A DNA stretch of 64,000 bases from Thalassotalea crassostreae (GCF_001831495.1 NZ_CP017689.1:310001-374000), one strand, 5' to 3'; shown: positions 29,116-39,058, counted from the stretch's first letter. Notes: generated by a model from the letters alone, not told the origin. Made by a program: numbers and translations.

Positions 29116-29327
29116 TTAACTACCTCTATAACGGGCGGCATCAATAATCGCCCACAGGTGGAAAATCACACCAACAAAAGCAAATACCCAGCTGACCTAA
29201 AGCACATAGGTGATGACAAAAAATAGAAAAGCTGGGAGAATTCTACCTTGTACTAACTGCCCTAAACCGACGATAAAAAACTGCAGATTGCAGCTAACAC
29301 ATTTCCACCAGAACCTTGTCCGCTCAT
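29116..29327 (-). pseudogene. Decayed small membrane protein gene (frameshift plus stop)
   Basis: On the minus strand an ATG at 29327, with AAGAGG six bases upstream, starts MSGQGSGGNVLAAICSF. The frame then breaks: one T is missing from a T run (A's at 29275-29280 on the plus strand). In the restored frame it continues IVGLGQLVQGRILPAF and, after an in-frame TAG at 29197-29199, VSWVFAFVGVIFHLWAIID to a stop at 29116. The intact protein would be about 70 residues with two membrane helices, like small Gly-rich PGLGQ-type inner-membrane proteins. Two independent lesions make a sequencing error less likely. Confidence 0.7.
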
Positions 29328-29409
29328 AGAAGCCTCTTGTAATAATTTTCATATATTTTTCATTCTTTAGTATAGTTAATATAACACCAAGAAAAATATA
29401 GATAAATTG

Positions 29410-30282
29410 ATGAAATTGTCACAAATTATTACGACGTACCCTAAATTGATACCTTATGTACGTTTTATTGATCATTATTTTAAGCGTTGTCGACATGATC
29501 AAATTCAAGTATCTGCAGGTTACTTATCATACGTAACTATCATGTCGCTTGTGCCTTTGATTATGGTGATGTTTTCAATAGTATCGGCATTTCCAATTTT
29601 TGGTGAAATCCATCAAGATTTAGAACGATTTATTTTTACTAACTTTGTGCCAACTGCCTCGGAGCTTATTCAAGAGCATGTTGACGGCTTTGTTGCCAAC
29701 GCATCGCAGATGTCAGCAACCGCGATATTTTTTCTATTTGTTTTGGCTATGATGCTTATTTCTGCGGTCGATAAATCATTAAATCGTATCTGGCGAATTC
29801 ATAAACGACGCAAAGCAATAACCTCTTTTGCAATTTATTGGATGATCCTGACTTTAGGGCCTGTGCTCATTAGTGTCAGTATTCTCGCAACAACCTATGT
29901 GGTTTCTTTGATGTCCGACAGTGGACTCGATATCGGTATGGTTCAAAGTTTAATGATAAGGGCTTTACCTTTGATTTCATCAATGGCTGGTTTCATTGTG
30001 TTATACATGTTGGTACCCAATACCCATGTTCGTTTTAAATATGCGTGTTACGGTGCAATTATTGCGACTATACTATTTGAGTTAGCGAAAAAAGGCTTTG
30101 CAGCTTATGTCACTCATTTGCCTTCTTATGAAGCAATATACGGGGCTATAGCTATTATTCCTATACTGTTTGTTTGGGTGTATCTCTCGTGGTTGGTGGT
30201 ATTTGTCGGCGCAGAATTTACTGCTTGTTTGCAAGAAGTTGCGACTGGTACGCATCGTTCGTCTAGACTTAAAAACAAGTAA
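29410..30282 (+). CDS. yihY: YihY/BrkB-family inner-membrane protein
   Basis: A 290-residue polytopic membrane protein of the YihY (BrkB) family; six helices. Family blocks: SAGYLSYVTIMSLVPLIMV near residue 40, SLNRIWRIHKRRK near 125, and IIPILFVWVYLSWLVVFVGAE near the C-terminus. It was once thought to be RNase BN, which is wrong; its role is unknown. The ATG at 29410 is taken instead of the TTG at 29407. The order yihY, dtd, fabY is that of enteric bacteria, with pip inserted. Confidence 0.88.
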   Translation: MKLSQIITTYPKLIPYVRFIDHYFKRCRHDQIQVSAGYLSYVTIMSLVPLIMVMFSIVSAFPIFGEIHQDLERFIFTNFVPTASELIQEHVDGFVANASQMSATAIFFLFVLAMMLISAVDKSLNRIWRIHKRRKAITSFAIYWMILTLGPVLISVSILATTYVVSLMSDSGLDIGMVQSLMIRALPLISSMAGFIVLYMLVPNTHVRFKYACYGAIIATILFELAKKGFAAYVTHLPSYEAIYGAIAIIPILFVWVYLSWLVVFVGAEFTACLQEVATGTHRSSRLKNK

Positions 30283-30335
30283 TTATTTCAATTATCGTTA
30301 ATCACCTTATTTAATAAACACCTAGGAATCAAACT

Positions 30336-31298
30336 TTGAGAACCTTGTATCCGAAAATTAAGCCTAATAAAACCGAGTTTTTAACGTTTGGCCGCCACAA
30401 TGTTTACATTGAAGAATGTGGTAACCCCAACGGTATTCCGGTTATTTATTTACACGGTGGACCTGGGGGAGGCAGTAGTCCAGATCATAGGCGTTACTTT
30501 GATCCGGAAAAATATCGCATTATTCTTTTTGATCAACGAGGCTGCGGAAATTCTACACCGCACAATGAAACCGAAGATAACACTACCGATGACTTAATTG
30601 ATGACATTGAAGAGATCCGAGAACACTTTGCGATCAAAACGTGGTTGGTTTGTGGTGGTTCATGGGGAACAACTCTAGCACTTGCCTATGGCATCAAGCA
30701 TGCCGATAAAGTATTAGGTTTTATCTTACGAGGAATATTTTTAGGGACAGATGAAGAGGTCGATTGGCTTATTGGCGCTGATGGTGCGGCGAATATTTAT
30801 CCTGAACATTACCAAGATTTTATTAGTCCACTGAATGATCAAAAGTTTGCTGATCCAGTAAAGGCCTACCATAAGATATTACATTCTAATAACGACATTG
30901 CCCGTATTGCAGCGGCAAAAGCTTGGTCGTTATGGGAAACACGTATTTCAGCATTAAGAATGGATATATCAGGTTTTCATAGTAAAGAAGAAACTCATGG
31001 TGCTATCGCGATGGCAACACTGGAAAACCATTACTTCATAAATCATTGTTTTTTTGAACCCAATTATTTACTGAATAATGTTCACAAAGTTGCCCATTTA
31101 CCGGCCTTTATTATTCATGGTCGTTATGACATGGTGTGCCAACTTAAACCAGCTTATCTATTGGCGGAAAAGTGGCAAAACAGTGAATTGCAAATAATTC
31201 CTGCATGTGGACATAGTGGTTTTGAAGAGGGAATAGTTGATGCTATTTGCAAAGCTTCTGATAAGATGGCCTCTTTTCTAGAAAACAAAGAACCTTAG
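30336..31298 (+). CDS. pip: Prolyl aminopeptidase
   Basis: Alpha/beta hydrolase (peptidase S33) that removes N-terminal proline from peptides; cytoplasmic. It has 320 residues. Visible: oxyanion block HGGPGGGSSPDHRRYFDP, DQRGCGNSTPH, nucleophile Ser in GGSWGTTLAL, acid Asp in GRYDMVC and catalytic His in GHSG. It starts with TTG, with AGGA eight bases upstream; no better start is seen. Confidence 0.95.
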   Translation: MRTLYPKIKPNKTEFLTFGRHNVYIEECGNPNGIPVIYLHGGPGGGSSPDHRRYFDPEKYRIILFDQRGCGNSTPHNETEDNTTDDLIDDIEEIREHFAIKTWLVCGGSWGTTLALAYGIKHADKVLGFILRGIFLGTDEEVDWLIGADGAANIYPEHYQDFISPLNDQKFADPVKAYHKILHSNNDIARIAAAKAWSLWETRISALRMDISGFHSKEETHGAIAMATLENHYFINHCFFEPNYLLNNVHKVAHLPAFIIHGRYDMVCQLKPAYLLAEKWQNSELQIIPACGHSGFEEGIVDAICKASDKMASFLENKEP

Positions 31299-31315
31299 GT
31301 TGTAAGTAGTAAAAT

Positions 31316-31753
31316 ATGATTGCATTAGTACAAAGGGTGACACAAGCTAGTGTTCGCATAAATGGGCAAGTTAACGGTGAAATTGAGCACGGTATTATGT
31401 TGTTGCTCGGCGTACAAAAAGATGATGACGAAGCGAAAGCCAAACGTATGGCAGAGCGAGTTGCTAGTTATCGTATGTTTGAAGATAAAAACGGCAAAAT
31501 AAATCTAGATGTGGGCCAAGTGGGGGGCGATATCTTAGTTGTTTCACAGTTTACCTTAGCTGCGGATACTAAAAGTGGTAAGCGTCCGAGTTTCTCAACA
31601 TGTGCTGACCCTAAGACAGGTGAACATCTTTATCATTTCTTTTGTCAGCAACTTAAAGAAAAAGGATTTAGAGTGCCAACAGGGCAGTTCGGTGCCGATA
31701 TGCAAGTTTCTTTAGTTAACGATGGGCCAGTGACTTTTTCACTTACCGTATAA
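31316..31753 (+). CDS. dtd: D-aminoacyl-tRNA deacylase
   Basis: Hydrolyses D-aminoacyl-tRNA and mischarged Gly-tRNA(Ala). It has 145 residues, the standard size. The two signature motifs are present: [17 protein letters not shown] and, near the C-terminus, the Gly-cisPro motif as NDGPVTF. It lies 17 bp after pip and 23 bp before fabY, in one transcription unit. Confidence 0.96.
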   Translation: MIALVQRVTQASVRINGQVNGEIEHGIMLLLGVQKDDDEAKAKRMAERVASYRMFEDKNGKINLDVGQVGGDILVVSQFTLAADTKSGKRPSFSTCADPKTGEHLYHFFCQQLKEKGFRVPTGQFGADMQVSLVNDGPVTFSLTV

Positions 31754-31776
31754 ACCTTACAGTTTGAGTTAATTCT

Positions 31777-32691
31777 ATGACAACCCCTCAATTTAAAGTT
31801 AAACAACCGAAAACCGAACAAGATTTTGAACGTTATCATCAATTACGTTTTGATGTGCTCAGAGCACCGTGGCAACAACCTAAAGGTAGTGAAGTAGACG
31901 ATCTCGAAGGGCAATCTGTGCATCGTATGATTGTGGACGAAAACGAAAACGTTGTTGCGGTTGGACGCTTTCATAAAGTGTCTTGTTTTGTTGCTCAAAT
32001 TCGATTTATGGCTGTTTCAAACGAACACCAAGGGTTAGGTCTCGGACGAATGATGCTAGACGCACTCGAACAACAAGCTAGACTTCAAGGTGTTGAGCTA
32101 ATTGAACTCAATGCGCGAGATGTGGCTTTAGAGTTTTACAAAAGTTGTGGCTACCAATATGTAGCGTTAGCTCACTTGCTCTATGATGAAATTCAACATC
32201 ATAAAATGAGCAAAAATCTTAGCCCAATAGAGAATAACTGTACTCAATTTTTAAGTGACCTTAAGCAGGTATGGCACAATACTATTCCTGTATCTAAGCA
32301 TATGTTAATTCATCCAGCGTCATTGCAAGATAATCGATTTACCGTATGCGCTAATAGAGAAGCAAATATTAATCTTCATAACACTATGTTCGCTGGCAGT
32401 ATCTATACGTTAGCGACATTAACGGGTTGGGGGTGGGTCCATATGCTGCTAAAACTCAATGAATTAGACGGCGATATCGTTTTAGCAGACGCTGACATTC
32501 GTTACCATAAACCATTACATGGTCAGCCATTAGCCATAACAGAAGAAGAATTAACTTCAGGTAATATCAAAGTTGTCAACAAAGGTAGAAAAGCGCGAGT
32601 TATGGTGCAAGTGCATGTACATGATGGTGATCAGGTAGTCGCCACCTTCAATGGCAAGTACGTTATTATCCCAAACCTAGGTAATGTTTAA
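31777..32691 (+). CDS. fabY: FabY/YiiD-like protein: GNAT domain fused to a hotdog thioesterase
   Basis: A 304-residue two-domain protein. Residues 1-145 form a GNAT acetyltransferase-like domain with the acetyl-CoA loop EHQGLGLGRMM. Residues 160-304 form the YiiD C-terminal hotdog fold (NLHNTMFAGSIYTLATLTGWGWVHM). The E. coli homologue YiiD sits next to dtd and functions in an alternative initiation of fatty acid synthesis from malonyl-ACP. Same neighbour and length support the name; activity here is inferred. Confidence 0.85.
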   Translation: MTTPQFKVKQPKTEQDFERYHQLRFDVLRAPWQQPKGSEVDDLEGQSVHRMIVDENENVVAVGRFHKVSCFVAQIRFMAVSNEHQGLGLGRMMLDALEQQARLQGVELIELNARDVALEFYKSCGYQYVALAHLLYDEIQHHKMSKNLSPIENNCTQFLSDLKQVWHNTIPVSKHMLIHPASLQDNRFTVCANREANINLHNTMFAGSIYTLATLTGWGWVHMLLKLNELDGDIVLADADIRYHKPLHGQPLAITEEELTSGNIKVVNKGRKARVMVQVHVHDGDQVVATFNGKYVIIPNLGNV

Positions 32692-33609
32692 ATGAGCGAC
32701 ATATCTTATCAAGTAGGGATCATTGGTGCTGGCTGGGTAGGTAAAGCTTTGGCAGCGCACTTAACCGAGAAGCAAATCACGACATTAGTTACTGCGCGCA
32801 GTCAACAGGTGTTAAATACATTGGCGAACAGTGGTTTAACAGCGGTTAATTTTGATGCCGACTTTAGCGTTGAAGTAAATTCTTCAGTAGAAGTTGACGT
32901 CGAGCCTATTAAGCATCTACAAAAGTGTCACACTTTAGTGATATGCATACCACCGAAAATGCGCACTGTAGAGGCGATTGAGAATAATAATTATGGCAAA
33001 CAAATAGCCAACATAATTAATATCGCTCAAGCAAAAGGTTCTCATGTTAAGCAACTCATCTTACTGAGTAGTACCGCTGTGTATGGTGGATTGACAGGAG
33101 CGGTTAACGAGCAAACACCGCTAGCGAAAAGCAATGATAAATCGACCATTCTACAAAACGTAGAACAGCAAGTTCTAAGTAGTAAAGTCCAGTCTCCAGT
33201 TGTATTGCGATTGGCCGGATTAATTGGCTACAATCGCTTTCCTGGGCGTTTCTTTGCCGGGCGTACCATCGCTGATCCAGAGTCAGTCGTTAACCTAATT
33301 CATCGAGATGATGTGATTAAAGTACTCTCTAAATTGATTGAAGATAATCTAGCTAAACAAGAGTTTATCAGCACACCTGCAGTGCTAAATGTTGTTGCAC
33401 CGACTCATCCAAGTCGAAAATCATTCTATGGTAAAGCTGTTTCACTTATCAGTGATGAACCGGCAGAATTTAACACTCAGCCTAAGTCGTCAGAGGAATT
33501 AGGTAAGCAAGTTGATTCGATTATGATAGATTTACTCAATGTCGAATATACACATCCATGCTTAATGACGTATCTCGAAAATAGTGCAATAGAAGAGTTA
33601 AACAGCTAA
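32692..33609 (+). CDS. NAD(P)-binding epimerase-like protein (YeeZ-type)
   Basis: A 305-residue protein with a Rossmann fold: dinucleotide loop GIIGAGWVGKALA at the N-terminus, TAVYGGLTGAVNE in the middle (SDR-extended YxxxK not obvious). It resembles YeeZ-like NAD-dependent epimerase/dehydratases. It begins immediately after the fabY stop (no gap), so it is translationally coupled. The substrate is unknown. Confidence 0.75.
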   Translation: MSDISYQVGIIGAGWVGKALAAHLTEKQITTLVTARSQQVLNTLANSGLTAVNFDADFSVEVNSSVEVDVEPIKHLQKCHTLVICIPPKMRTVEAIENNNYGKQIANIINIAQAKGSHVKQLILLSSTAVYGGLTGAVNEQTPLAKSNDKSTILQNVEQQVLSSKVQSPVVLRLAGLIGYNRFPGRFFAGRTIADPESVVNLIHRDDVIKVLSKLIEDNLAKQEFISTPAVLNVVAPTHPSRKSFYGKAVSLISDEPAEFNTQPKSSEELGKQVDSIMIDLLNVEYTHPCLMTYLENSAIEELNS

Positions 33610-33630
33610 TAATATAAACCTGAACATATA

Positions 33631-33897
33631 ATGATAAAACCAACACACACGCAAGAGCCAAAACATAGACTAAGTCGAAAGAAGATAGTGTTACTAATGG
33701 GGTTATTGTTTATCCACAATACCATTCTTGATTTATTTTTTGTTTCTGGCAATGGCATCCATTTTTTTTGGTCTAATGCCTTTAGCTTTAAGACCAATTT
33801 TATTCACTTAATGACAGTAGCTTTATCAACCGCGTTATTTATTTGTTTTCACGGTTATTTTAGTAAACGTAAAACTAGGCAGAAAAGTGATTCCTAG
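33631..33897 (+). CDS. Small two-helix membrane protein
   Basis: An 88-residue protein with a basic N-terminus and two hydrophobic helices (about residues 20-40 and 53-75), ending in a basic tail. No family recognised. It follows the epimerase by 21 bp and may be the last gene of the dtd-fabY unit. Confidence 0.55.
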   Translation: MIKPTHTQEPKHRLSRKKIVLLMGLLFIHNTILDLFFVSGNGIHFFWSNAFSFKTNFIHLMTVALSTALFICFHGYFSKRKTRQKSDS

Positions 33898-34004
33898 CGC
33901 CAGAGATAAAAGCAAACACTGATCTGTTTAATGATAAATTGATTAAGCAATCAATAAGCCGGTAAAATATAGTCGCCTAACAATATTGGAATACAATTAA
34001 CCCC

Positions 34005-34490
34005 ATGAACACATTTGAAAGTAAATTTATACTTGATAAAAAGCATTTTACAGAGTGCTATGAGCAATCATTAGAATATGCCCCTAAACGTAAGTTTCGC
34101 TACTCTAAGTGTCTGCTTTTAGTTTGTTTTGGTATGTTCATCTATATGATGCAAATTGAAAAATTAAGTGGTCACTTAGGTGCATTCTTTTTTATATTAG
34201 CGTTTATCGAAGCGTTAAGTGTTAAATACGCACAGGCGTGGTGGGTGACAAGGCAAATGTGGTCTAAAGCGTCAAATAGTGAAGTTATCTTAACGGTTGA
34301 TGATGAAGGCATTAATACGAAAACGGACTTTTCTGAAGTTAAAATATTGTGGAAAGATATTGTCGAGCATAAACTTTCCAGCAAAGGCATCATTTTGCTG
34401 CAAGAAAATGGCGCTAATAGCTATATTTCGGAACAAAATGTAAGCGCAGAAGCCTGGAGTTTTATGTTGTCCGAACTAAAGGCTAGCTAA
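34005..34490 (+). CDS. YcxB-like membrane protein
   Basis: A 161-residue protein. Two membrane helices (residues 32-48 and 55-72) are followed by a cytoplasmic beta domain with the YcxB pattern: VILTVDDEGINTKTDFSEVKILWKDI, then IILLQENG. The family is widespread with unknown function. It stands alone between the fabY unit and the convergent carrier gene. Confidence 0.65.
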   Translation: MNTFESKFILDKKHFTECYEQSLEYAPKRKFRYSKCLLLVCFGMFIYMMQIEKLSGHLGAFFFILAFIEALSVKYAQAWWVTRQMWSKASNSEVILTVDDEGINTKTDFSEVKILWKDIVEHKLSSKGIILLQENGANSYISEQNVSAEAWSFMLSELKAS

Positions 34491-34552
34491 ATTAAAGTTA
34501 GCTATAAGTTTAAGTAAGAAAACTTTGTTTAAATTGTAAATTTCTAACCAGG

Positions 34553-35908
34553 CTACTCGATTTTTGACTTTTCTTCTTGGCATTTTAATTGATAATTCCG
34601 ACCAATAAAAAAAGCTAAAATAACCATAACTAACGTCAAAAACAGGTTAACAAGGAGAAATTTTTTCGGCAGCATATTTAAAAGGTTTAAACCTACAAAT
34701 ACAGTTGCTGCTTGCAGTAAATCTCCTATTCGCCAACAAACAGTATCAATGACAGCCCTAGCTTCATATTGTTGCCTTCGTGTCGTTGGCAAAAATAGTA
34801 TTTGTAATGTAGTTTTTTGAAGTGAATAATTTAGACCGTTCTCGGATATCTTAACGACTTTAAATAGGGTAATTAGGGGAAAAAATGCAAGTAGTCCATA
34901 ACCCATAAATACCAATAATGGCGTTAATACAAAAGCAATGTTAAATCCTGCCCATTTTATTAGCCTTGAAACGATAAAAAATTGCACAAATAGGCCGACT
35001 AAATTTACCCAAAAATAAAACTCGCTGTAGAATTTGCCAATATAATTTTCTTTTGAATCGTTTATATTGCCAAGTTCTACTCTCTGCTCATAAAAGCTTT
35101 CGATCAATACTGCCATTAGGTATTCGCCGATACTACTACACCAGTTCATTAAAATTACAAACACCGCAATAAGTAGTAAGTAACCGCTTTTAGTTACAAG
35201 AGAGAAGCCGCTTAGCAAAGAGGGTTGTTGTTTAGTTTGAGCTGGCGCTATATTGAACCCTTCACTTTTATTGAGTTTTACATTGGCTGCCAAAAATGCA
35301 GACGCTAATAAAGGAATAATACTAATCAACAGCATTTGGAAGCTGTTAAAGTAATCAATTAACCCTCTCGAGATAGCTGAACCTACCCAAGCACCTAAGC
35401 TCGCACCAACAGCAACTAAAGCAAAAAGCCTTTCTCCAGATGCTCTATTATAAACTTGAGAAGTAAAAGCCCAAAACTGTGACACCATGAGCACGCCAAA
35501 AGCGCCAAGCCAAAGAAAGAACGGCACCGAAAGCTTATATCCAGCTTGCCCTAAGAAATAAAACAGTAAAAGGTTGAAAGAGAAAAATACAGCGATAAAA
35601 ATCATGAAGCTACGGCTACTATATTTACGCGAAAATATGCCATAAATAGGAAGTAAAATAATCAGTACAACAACTTGTAAGGCGATAGCATAACTGCGAA
35701 CTTCGGCGTCACCTTCCACCAAAATTAATGTATCTCTGACCGGCTTCAATAGATAAGCGGTAAGTAGTAAGAAAAATAAAGAACCCATTAGTAGCAGAAT
35801 ATTCCAGCCTTCACCTGGCTTAATATCTGCCCCGCTTGCTAACAGTCGTTCAATCCAAGTGAAGCGTTTTGAATTATTATTTGGTTCAGCGGTATTGCTA
35901 TTTTCCAT
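34553..35908 (-). CDS. ATP/ADP-carrier-like (Npt/TLC family) membrane protein
   Basis: A 451-residue protein with about twelve membrane helices. The N-terminal helix pair with LTAYLLKPVRDTLILVEGDAEVRSYA is the signature of the Npt/TLC nucleotide transporter family known from rickettsiae, chlamydiae and plastids; many free-living bacteria have relatives of unknown substrate. The ATG at 35908 is preferred to an upstream GTG. It lies 27 bp after a periplasmic phosphatase/kinase-like fusion on the same strand, so the two probably form an operon. Confidence 0.75.
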   Translation of the reverse strand: MENSNTAEPNNNSKRFTWIERLLASGADIKPGEGWNILLLMGSLFFLLLTAYLLKPVRDTLILVEGDAEVRSYAIALQVVVLIILLPIYGIFSRKYSSRSFMIFIAVFFSFNLLLFYFLGQAGYKLSVPFFLWLGAFGVLMVSQFWAFTSQVYNRASGERLFALVAVGASLGAWVGSAISRGLIDYFNSFQMLLISIIPLLASAFLAANVKLNKSEGFNIAPAQTKQQPSLLSGFSLVTKSGYLLLIAVFVILMNWCSSIGEYLMAVLIESFYEQRVELGNINDSKENYIGKFYSEFYFWVNLVGLFVQFFIVSRLIKWAGFNIAFVLTPLLVFMGYGLLAFFPLITLFKVVKISENGLNYSLQKTTLQILFLPTTRRQQYEARAVIDTVCWRIGDLLQAATVFVGLNLLNMLPKKFLLVNLFLTLVMVILAFFIGRNYQLKCQEEKSKIE

Positions 35909-35935
35909 TAACTGCACACTCTGTATTATTGTTAG

Positions 35936-37861
35936 CTAAGGAGTCGTAGCGTTTGATAAAATGAAATCTCGGCGTTTTATTATCGCACTAATTTGCGAGT
36001 TACTGAGTAAATCATTGAGTTCTTTGTGTAAATTTTCATAACTAAGATCTGACAATTTCTCTCTAAACAAAGAGGATAACTTTAGTTTCGCATTTTTATA
36101 CATATCTGGTGGCTTCGATGATACGCCAAATGCGATTGAGTGATCGATAAGGTAGAGCATAAAATCTTTTCTAGAAAAGTTTAAATTGGTCTGATTTCTA
36201 TCGTCGTTGTATATCAATACATCGAATATATAACGAGTAATATATTGTTCTAATTTCGGACAATGGCTTTCGAAGGCAATACCTTTTTCTTCTATTTTTG
36301 TTTCACTGATCAAGTCATCTACCCAATATTGTAACAACCCATATTTCCCGTCGACCCTTCTGCGCACCGCAACCGGTACAAGATTTAAGTCTAGCATTCT
36401 ATCTAGACGAAATGCGGCAATTTCAAATTGATATCTATCGGCTATATATTTTTTGTTAGGATATCTGCCTTTGTCCATACCAGGATCGGAATCGTACGTT
36501 TTAAATAGCGCTCGTATTTGTTTACCGTCCTTCGACAAAGTGACTACGTTGGAGTTTGTTACCCCCACACCAATTGGTTTTGATTTAATAACTTCAGCGG
36601 TCAATAGAAAACTTTTAATTTCCTCATCTGTCATCGAATTCGAGCCGACGCTGAATTGATTTTCCTCACTGACTATTGGTTCAAAACTGTTAGATTCTGT
36701 GGTTTGAATTTTTATTTCATCACCATCGAATATGATTGCAGTGGCATTGCCTTTATAAACTTTCTTTAGCATTCCTGTGTCTGCAAGAATGACTTGTCCT
36801 GATAAACGGCTTTTTACTTCTTTATATAACGGTGTGTGACCGACAACGATTCGTTTAGCATCGAGCCGCTTAAGTATGCGCTCTGTATTAAAAGATTCAC
36901 TATAAGGATGACAATAGACATTTCCTCTGTACCACATTGGACTTTCGTCGGAAAAAGCAAAACTATTTTGCAATTCATATAGACGCACTAGGTCATTGTA
37001 CCAATCGGGGATCTTATTTTTTGAACTGGATTTATTTTTAACAATGTAGGGTTTTATCGCTTTATTTAAATATTCAACTCTTGTCCAAAAGTCAGTAGTT
37101 AAAGCGAGTATTCCTTTGGCTTGCAAAGTTGCGACAAGATCTTGATATTCCCATACGGGTTCCATTATTTTATTGATCTCGTTTAAATCCTTGTCTTGCA
37201 AAGTGGAAGACAAGCCACCGTGTACAAAAATTGAATCATTTACTTTAATGACAGGGCGGGCCAAACGAAGCCATTTTCCATATTGCCCATTAGGTGAAAA
37301 GGCTGCGACAAAGCCACTGTATCCTGGTGGGTATTGCTGAACGAATTTTACAGCTAACTCTTCGTCACTTAAGTCTGGATAATTAGCTCTATACTGTGCT
37401 TCCAAAGCCGTTCTTTGTTGCTTAGTTTCGTCACCTATAAAAGCGGAAAACTCTTCTTTTGATACATATCTGAGATCGCCCGTTGTGACCATTAATTCAT
37501 GATTACCTAATACTTGCAATACCATGCCACCACTGGTGAGTGCTTGTTGCTGAAGCTTGATTAGTAAATCCATAACTTTACGAGAATCTGCTCCTCGATC
37601 GAGCAAGTCGCCTAAGCTAACTAAATAAGTATCGCCGCCTATCCAATCATCATTTTCATTAATTAGTTCTAGCTTCTTCAAAAGGGCATGAAATTCTGCA
37701 TAAGCACCATGAATATCGCCAATGGCTATGACTTTATTTGATGTTTTATAAGTCGCCGAAAAATCAGTTTTTGCATCCGCTATGCCGATACAAAAGCAGC
37801 AAATAAGTAAATGTATGGATACAAGATTTTTCAAACGCAATATTCTTAACACAATAGTCAA
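35936..37861 (-). CDS. Exported PPP-type metallophosphatase fused to a kinase-like domain
   Basis: A 641-residue protein with a signal peptide (residues 1-30). Residues 43-370 form a Shewanella-like PPP phosphatase: GDIHG (D49, H51), GDLLDRG (D85), GNHE (N120, H121), VHGGL and GHTP. Residues about 425-640 look like a small protein/lipid-kinase fold: lysine K454 in RALFKTYD, catalytic-loop-like DDRNQTNLN (D554, N559) and a metal-binding DHS (D573) in LIDHSIAFG. This arrangement resembles Fam20C/HipA/PI4K-like kinases. Phosphatase assignment is firm; the kinase part is inferred from motif order. It is upstream of the ATP/ADP-carrier-like gene. Confidence 0.75.
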   Translation of the reverse strand: MTIVLRILRLKNLVSIHLLICCFCIGIADAKTDFSATYKTSNKVIAIGDIHGAYAEFHALLKKLELINENDDWIGGDTYLVSLGDLLDRGADSRKVMDLLIKLQQQALTSGGMVLQVLGNHELMVTTGDLRYVSKEEFSAFIGDETKQQRTALEAQYRANYPDLSDEELAVKFVQQYPPGYSGFVAAFSPNGQYGKWLRLARPVIKVNDSIFVHGGLSSTLQDKDLNEINKIMEPVWEYQDLVATLQAKGILALTTDFWTRVEYLNKAIKPYIVKNKSSSKNKIPDWYNDLVRLYELQNSFAFSDESPMWYRGNVYCHPYSESFNTERILKRLDAKRIVVGHTPLYKEVKSRLSGQVILADTGMLKKVYKGNATAIIFDGDEIKIQTTESNSFEPIVSEENQFSVGSNSMTDEEIKSFLLTAEVIKSKPIGVGVTNSNVVTLSKDGKQIRALFKTYDSDPGMDKGRYPNKKYIADRYQFEIAAFRLDRMLDLNLVPVAVRRRVDGKYGLLQYWVDDLISETKIEEKGIAFESHCPKLEQYITRYIFDVLIYNDDRNQTNLNFSRKDFMLYLIDHSIAFGVSSKPPDMYKNAKLKLSSLFREKLSDLSYENLHKELNDLLSNSQISAIIKRRDFILSNATTP

Positions 37862-38113
37862 ATACCCATAGGTTATTCTTTACTTCTTAGCTTAGACAAA
37901 CTTATAAGGTGTTGCAAATAATGGATTTTTTCGAATTTTTAGTTAGAAGCTTTTTGACTGAATTCGTTATATGAGGAAAGGGAAAAGGAAAGAGAAAAAG
38001 AGAGCTACTGTATTTTTCGAATTTAAGAATTTCTACTTTTATTCAAAACTGGTAACTCTCCATAATCGCTCGCAATTTAAACGTCCTATTTAAAATTGCG
38101 AGTGAATGATGCG

Positions 38114-39058
38114 TTAACTCTTATCTGAGTTGAGACCCATGGTTTTCATCCAGTGACCATAATCAAGTAGGTTAGCAGGTAAAATTACTTTGCGGCCTTC
38201 TTTGCCTAAACCTTTCATTTGCTCTAAATATTGCTCTGAAAGTTGCATTTCTAAAGCCTTTTGACCGCCATCTTGATTAATTACATTAGCAACTTTCTTA
38301 ATTGACTCTGCAGTCGCTTTTGCTAAAGATAGAATTTCAGATGCTTTACCTTCTGCGGCGTTAATTCGACGCTGTTTTTCACCTTCTGAAATGTTGATGG
38401 TTTCGCGTTTAATACCTTCACTGCGATTAATAACACTTTGTTTATCACCTTCACTTTTCGCTAAGATTGCTCGACGTTCACGTTCGGCATTTACTTGCAT
38501 TTCCATTGCTAAACGCACGGTTTGTGGTGGCGTTATGTTTTTAATCTCGTAACGGTGAACTCGAATACCCCATGCTTCACCAGCCTTATCTAATACTTCT
38601 ACAACCTTTGCACTGATCACATCACGCTCTTCAAAGGTTCGGTCTAAATCTAAAGTACCTATGATTGAACGAGTCGTTGTTTGCGCTAGTTGCATTGCGG
38701 CAAATCGATAATCAACAATGCCGTAGCTTGATTTAATTGGTTCGATTACCGAGATGTAGATCACACCATCAACTTCTACATTTACTTCATCTTTTGAGAA
38801 ACACTCTTGCGGTGGAACATCAATGGTTTCTTCTTTTAGATCTTGTATATATGCCACACGGTCAATAAAAGGAAATAGGGCATGGAAACCTGCGTCTAAG
38901 GTTTTATGATATTTACCTAAGCGTTCAACCACATAAGCCGATTTCGTTGGCACTAAACAAATTGATTGAAACAATTTAATAATAAAGGTTAAAAATATTG
39001 CGCCCCAGATCACGAGGACGGCGATATCGGTCGGATGAAATTCAGAAAAATATTCCAT
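38114..39058 (-). CDS. SPFH/stomatin-family membrane protein (paraslipin type)
   Basis: A 314-residue inner-membrane protein with one N-terminal helix (residues 12-32), an SPFH domain (VVERLGKYHKTLDAGFHALFPFIDRVAY) and a coiled-coil C-terminus with repeated SEG/AEG motifs. It is paralogous to the next gene upstream, whose stop codon overlaps its start by one base. With NfeD these proteins form membrane microdomain complexes in other bacteria. Confidence 0.88.
   Translation of the reverse strand: MEYFSEFHPTDIAVLVIWGAIFLTFIIKLFQSICLVPTKSAYVVERLGKYHKTLDAGFHALFPFIDRVAYIQDLKEETIDVPPQECFSKDEVNVEVDGVIYISVIEPIKSSYGIVDYRFAAMQLAQTTTRSIIGTLDLDRTFEERDVISAKVVEVLDKAGEAWGIRVHRYEIKNITPPQTVRLAMEMQVNAERERRAILAKSEGDKQSVINRSEGIKRETINISEGEKQRRINAAEGKASEILSLAKATAESIKKVANVINQDGGQKALEMQLSEQYLEQMKGLGKEGRKVILPANLLDYGHWMKTMGLNSDKS

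Noticed and set aside
37862..38113. Small RNA or gene in the gap before the SPFH operon
   Set aside because: Only a purine-rich stretch (GGAAAGGGAAAAGGAAAG type) without stems, start codons with ribosome-binding sites or repeats.
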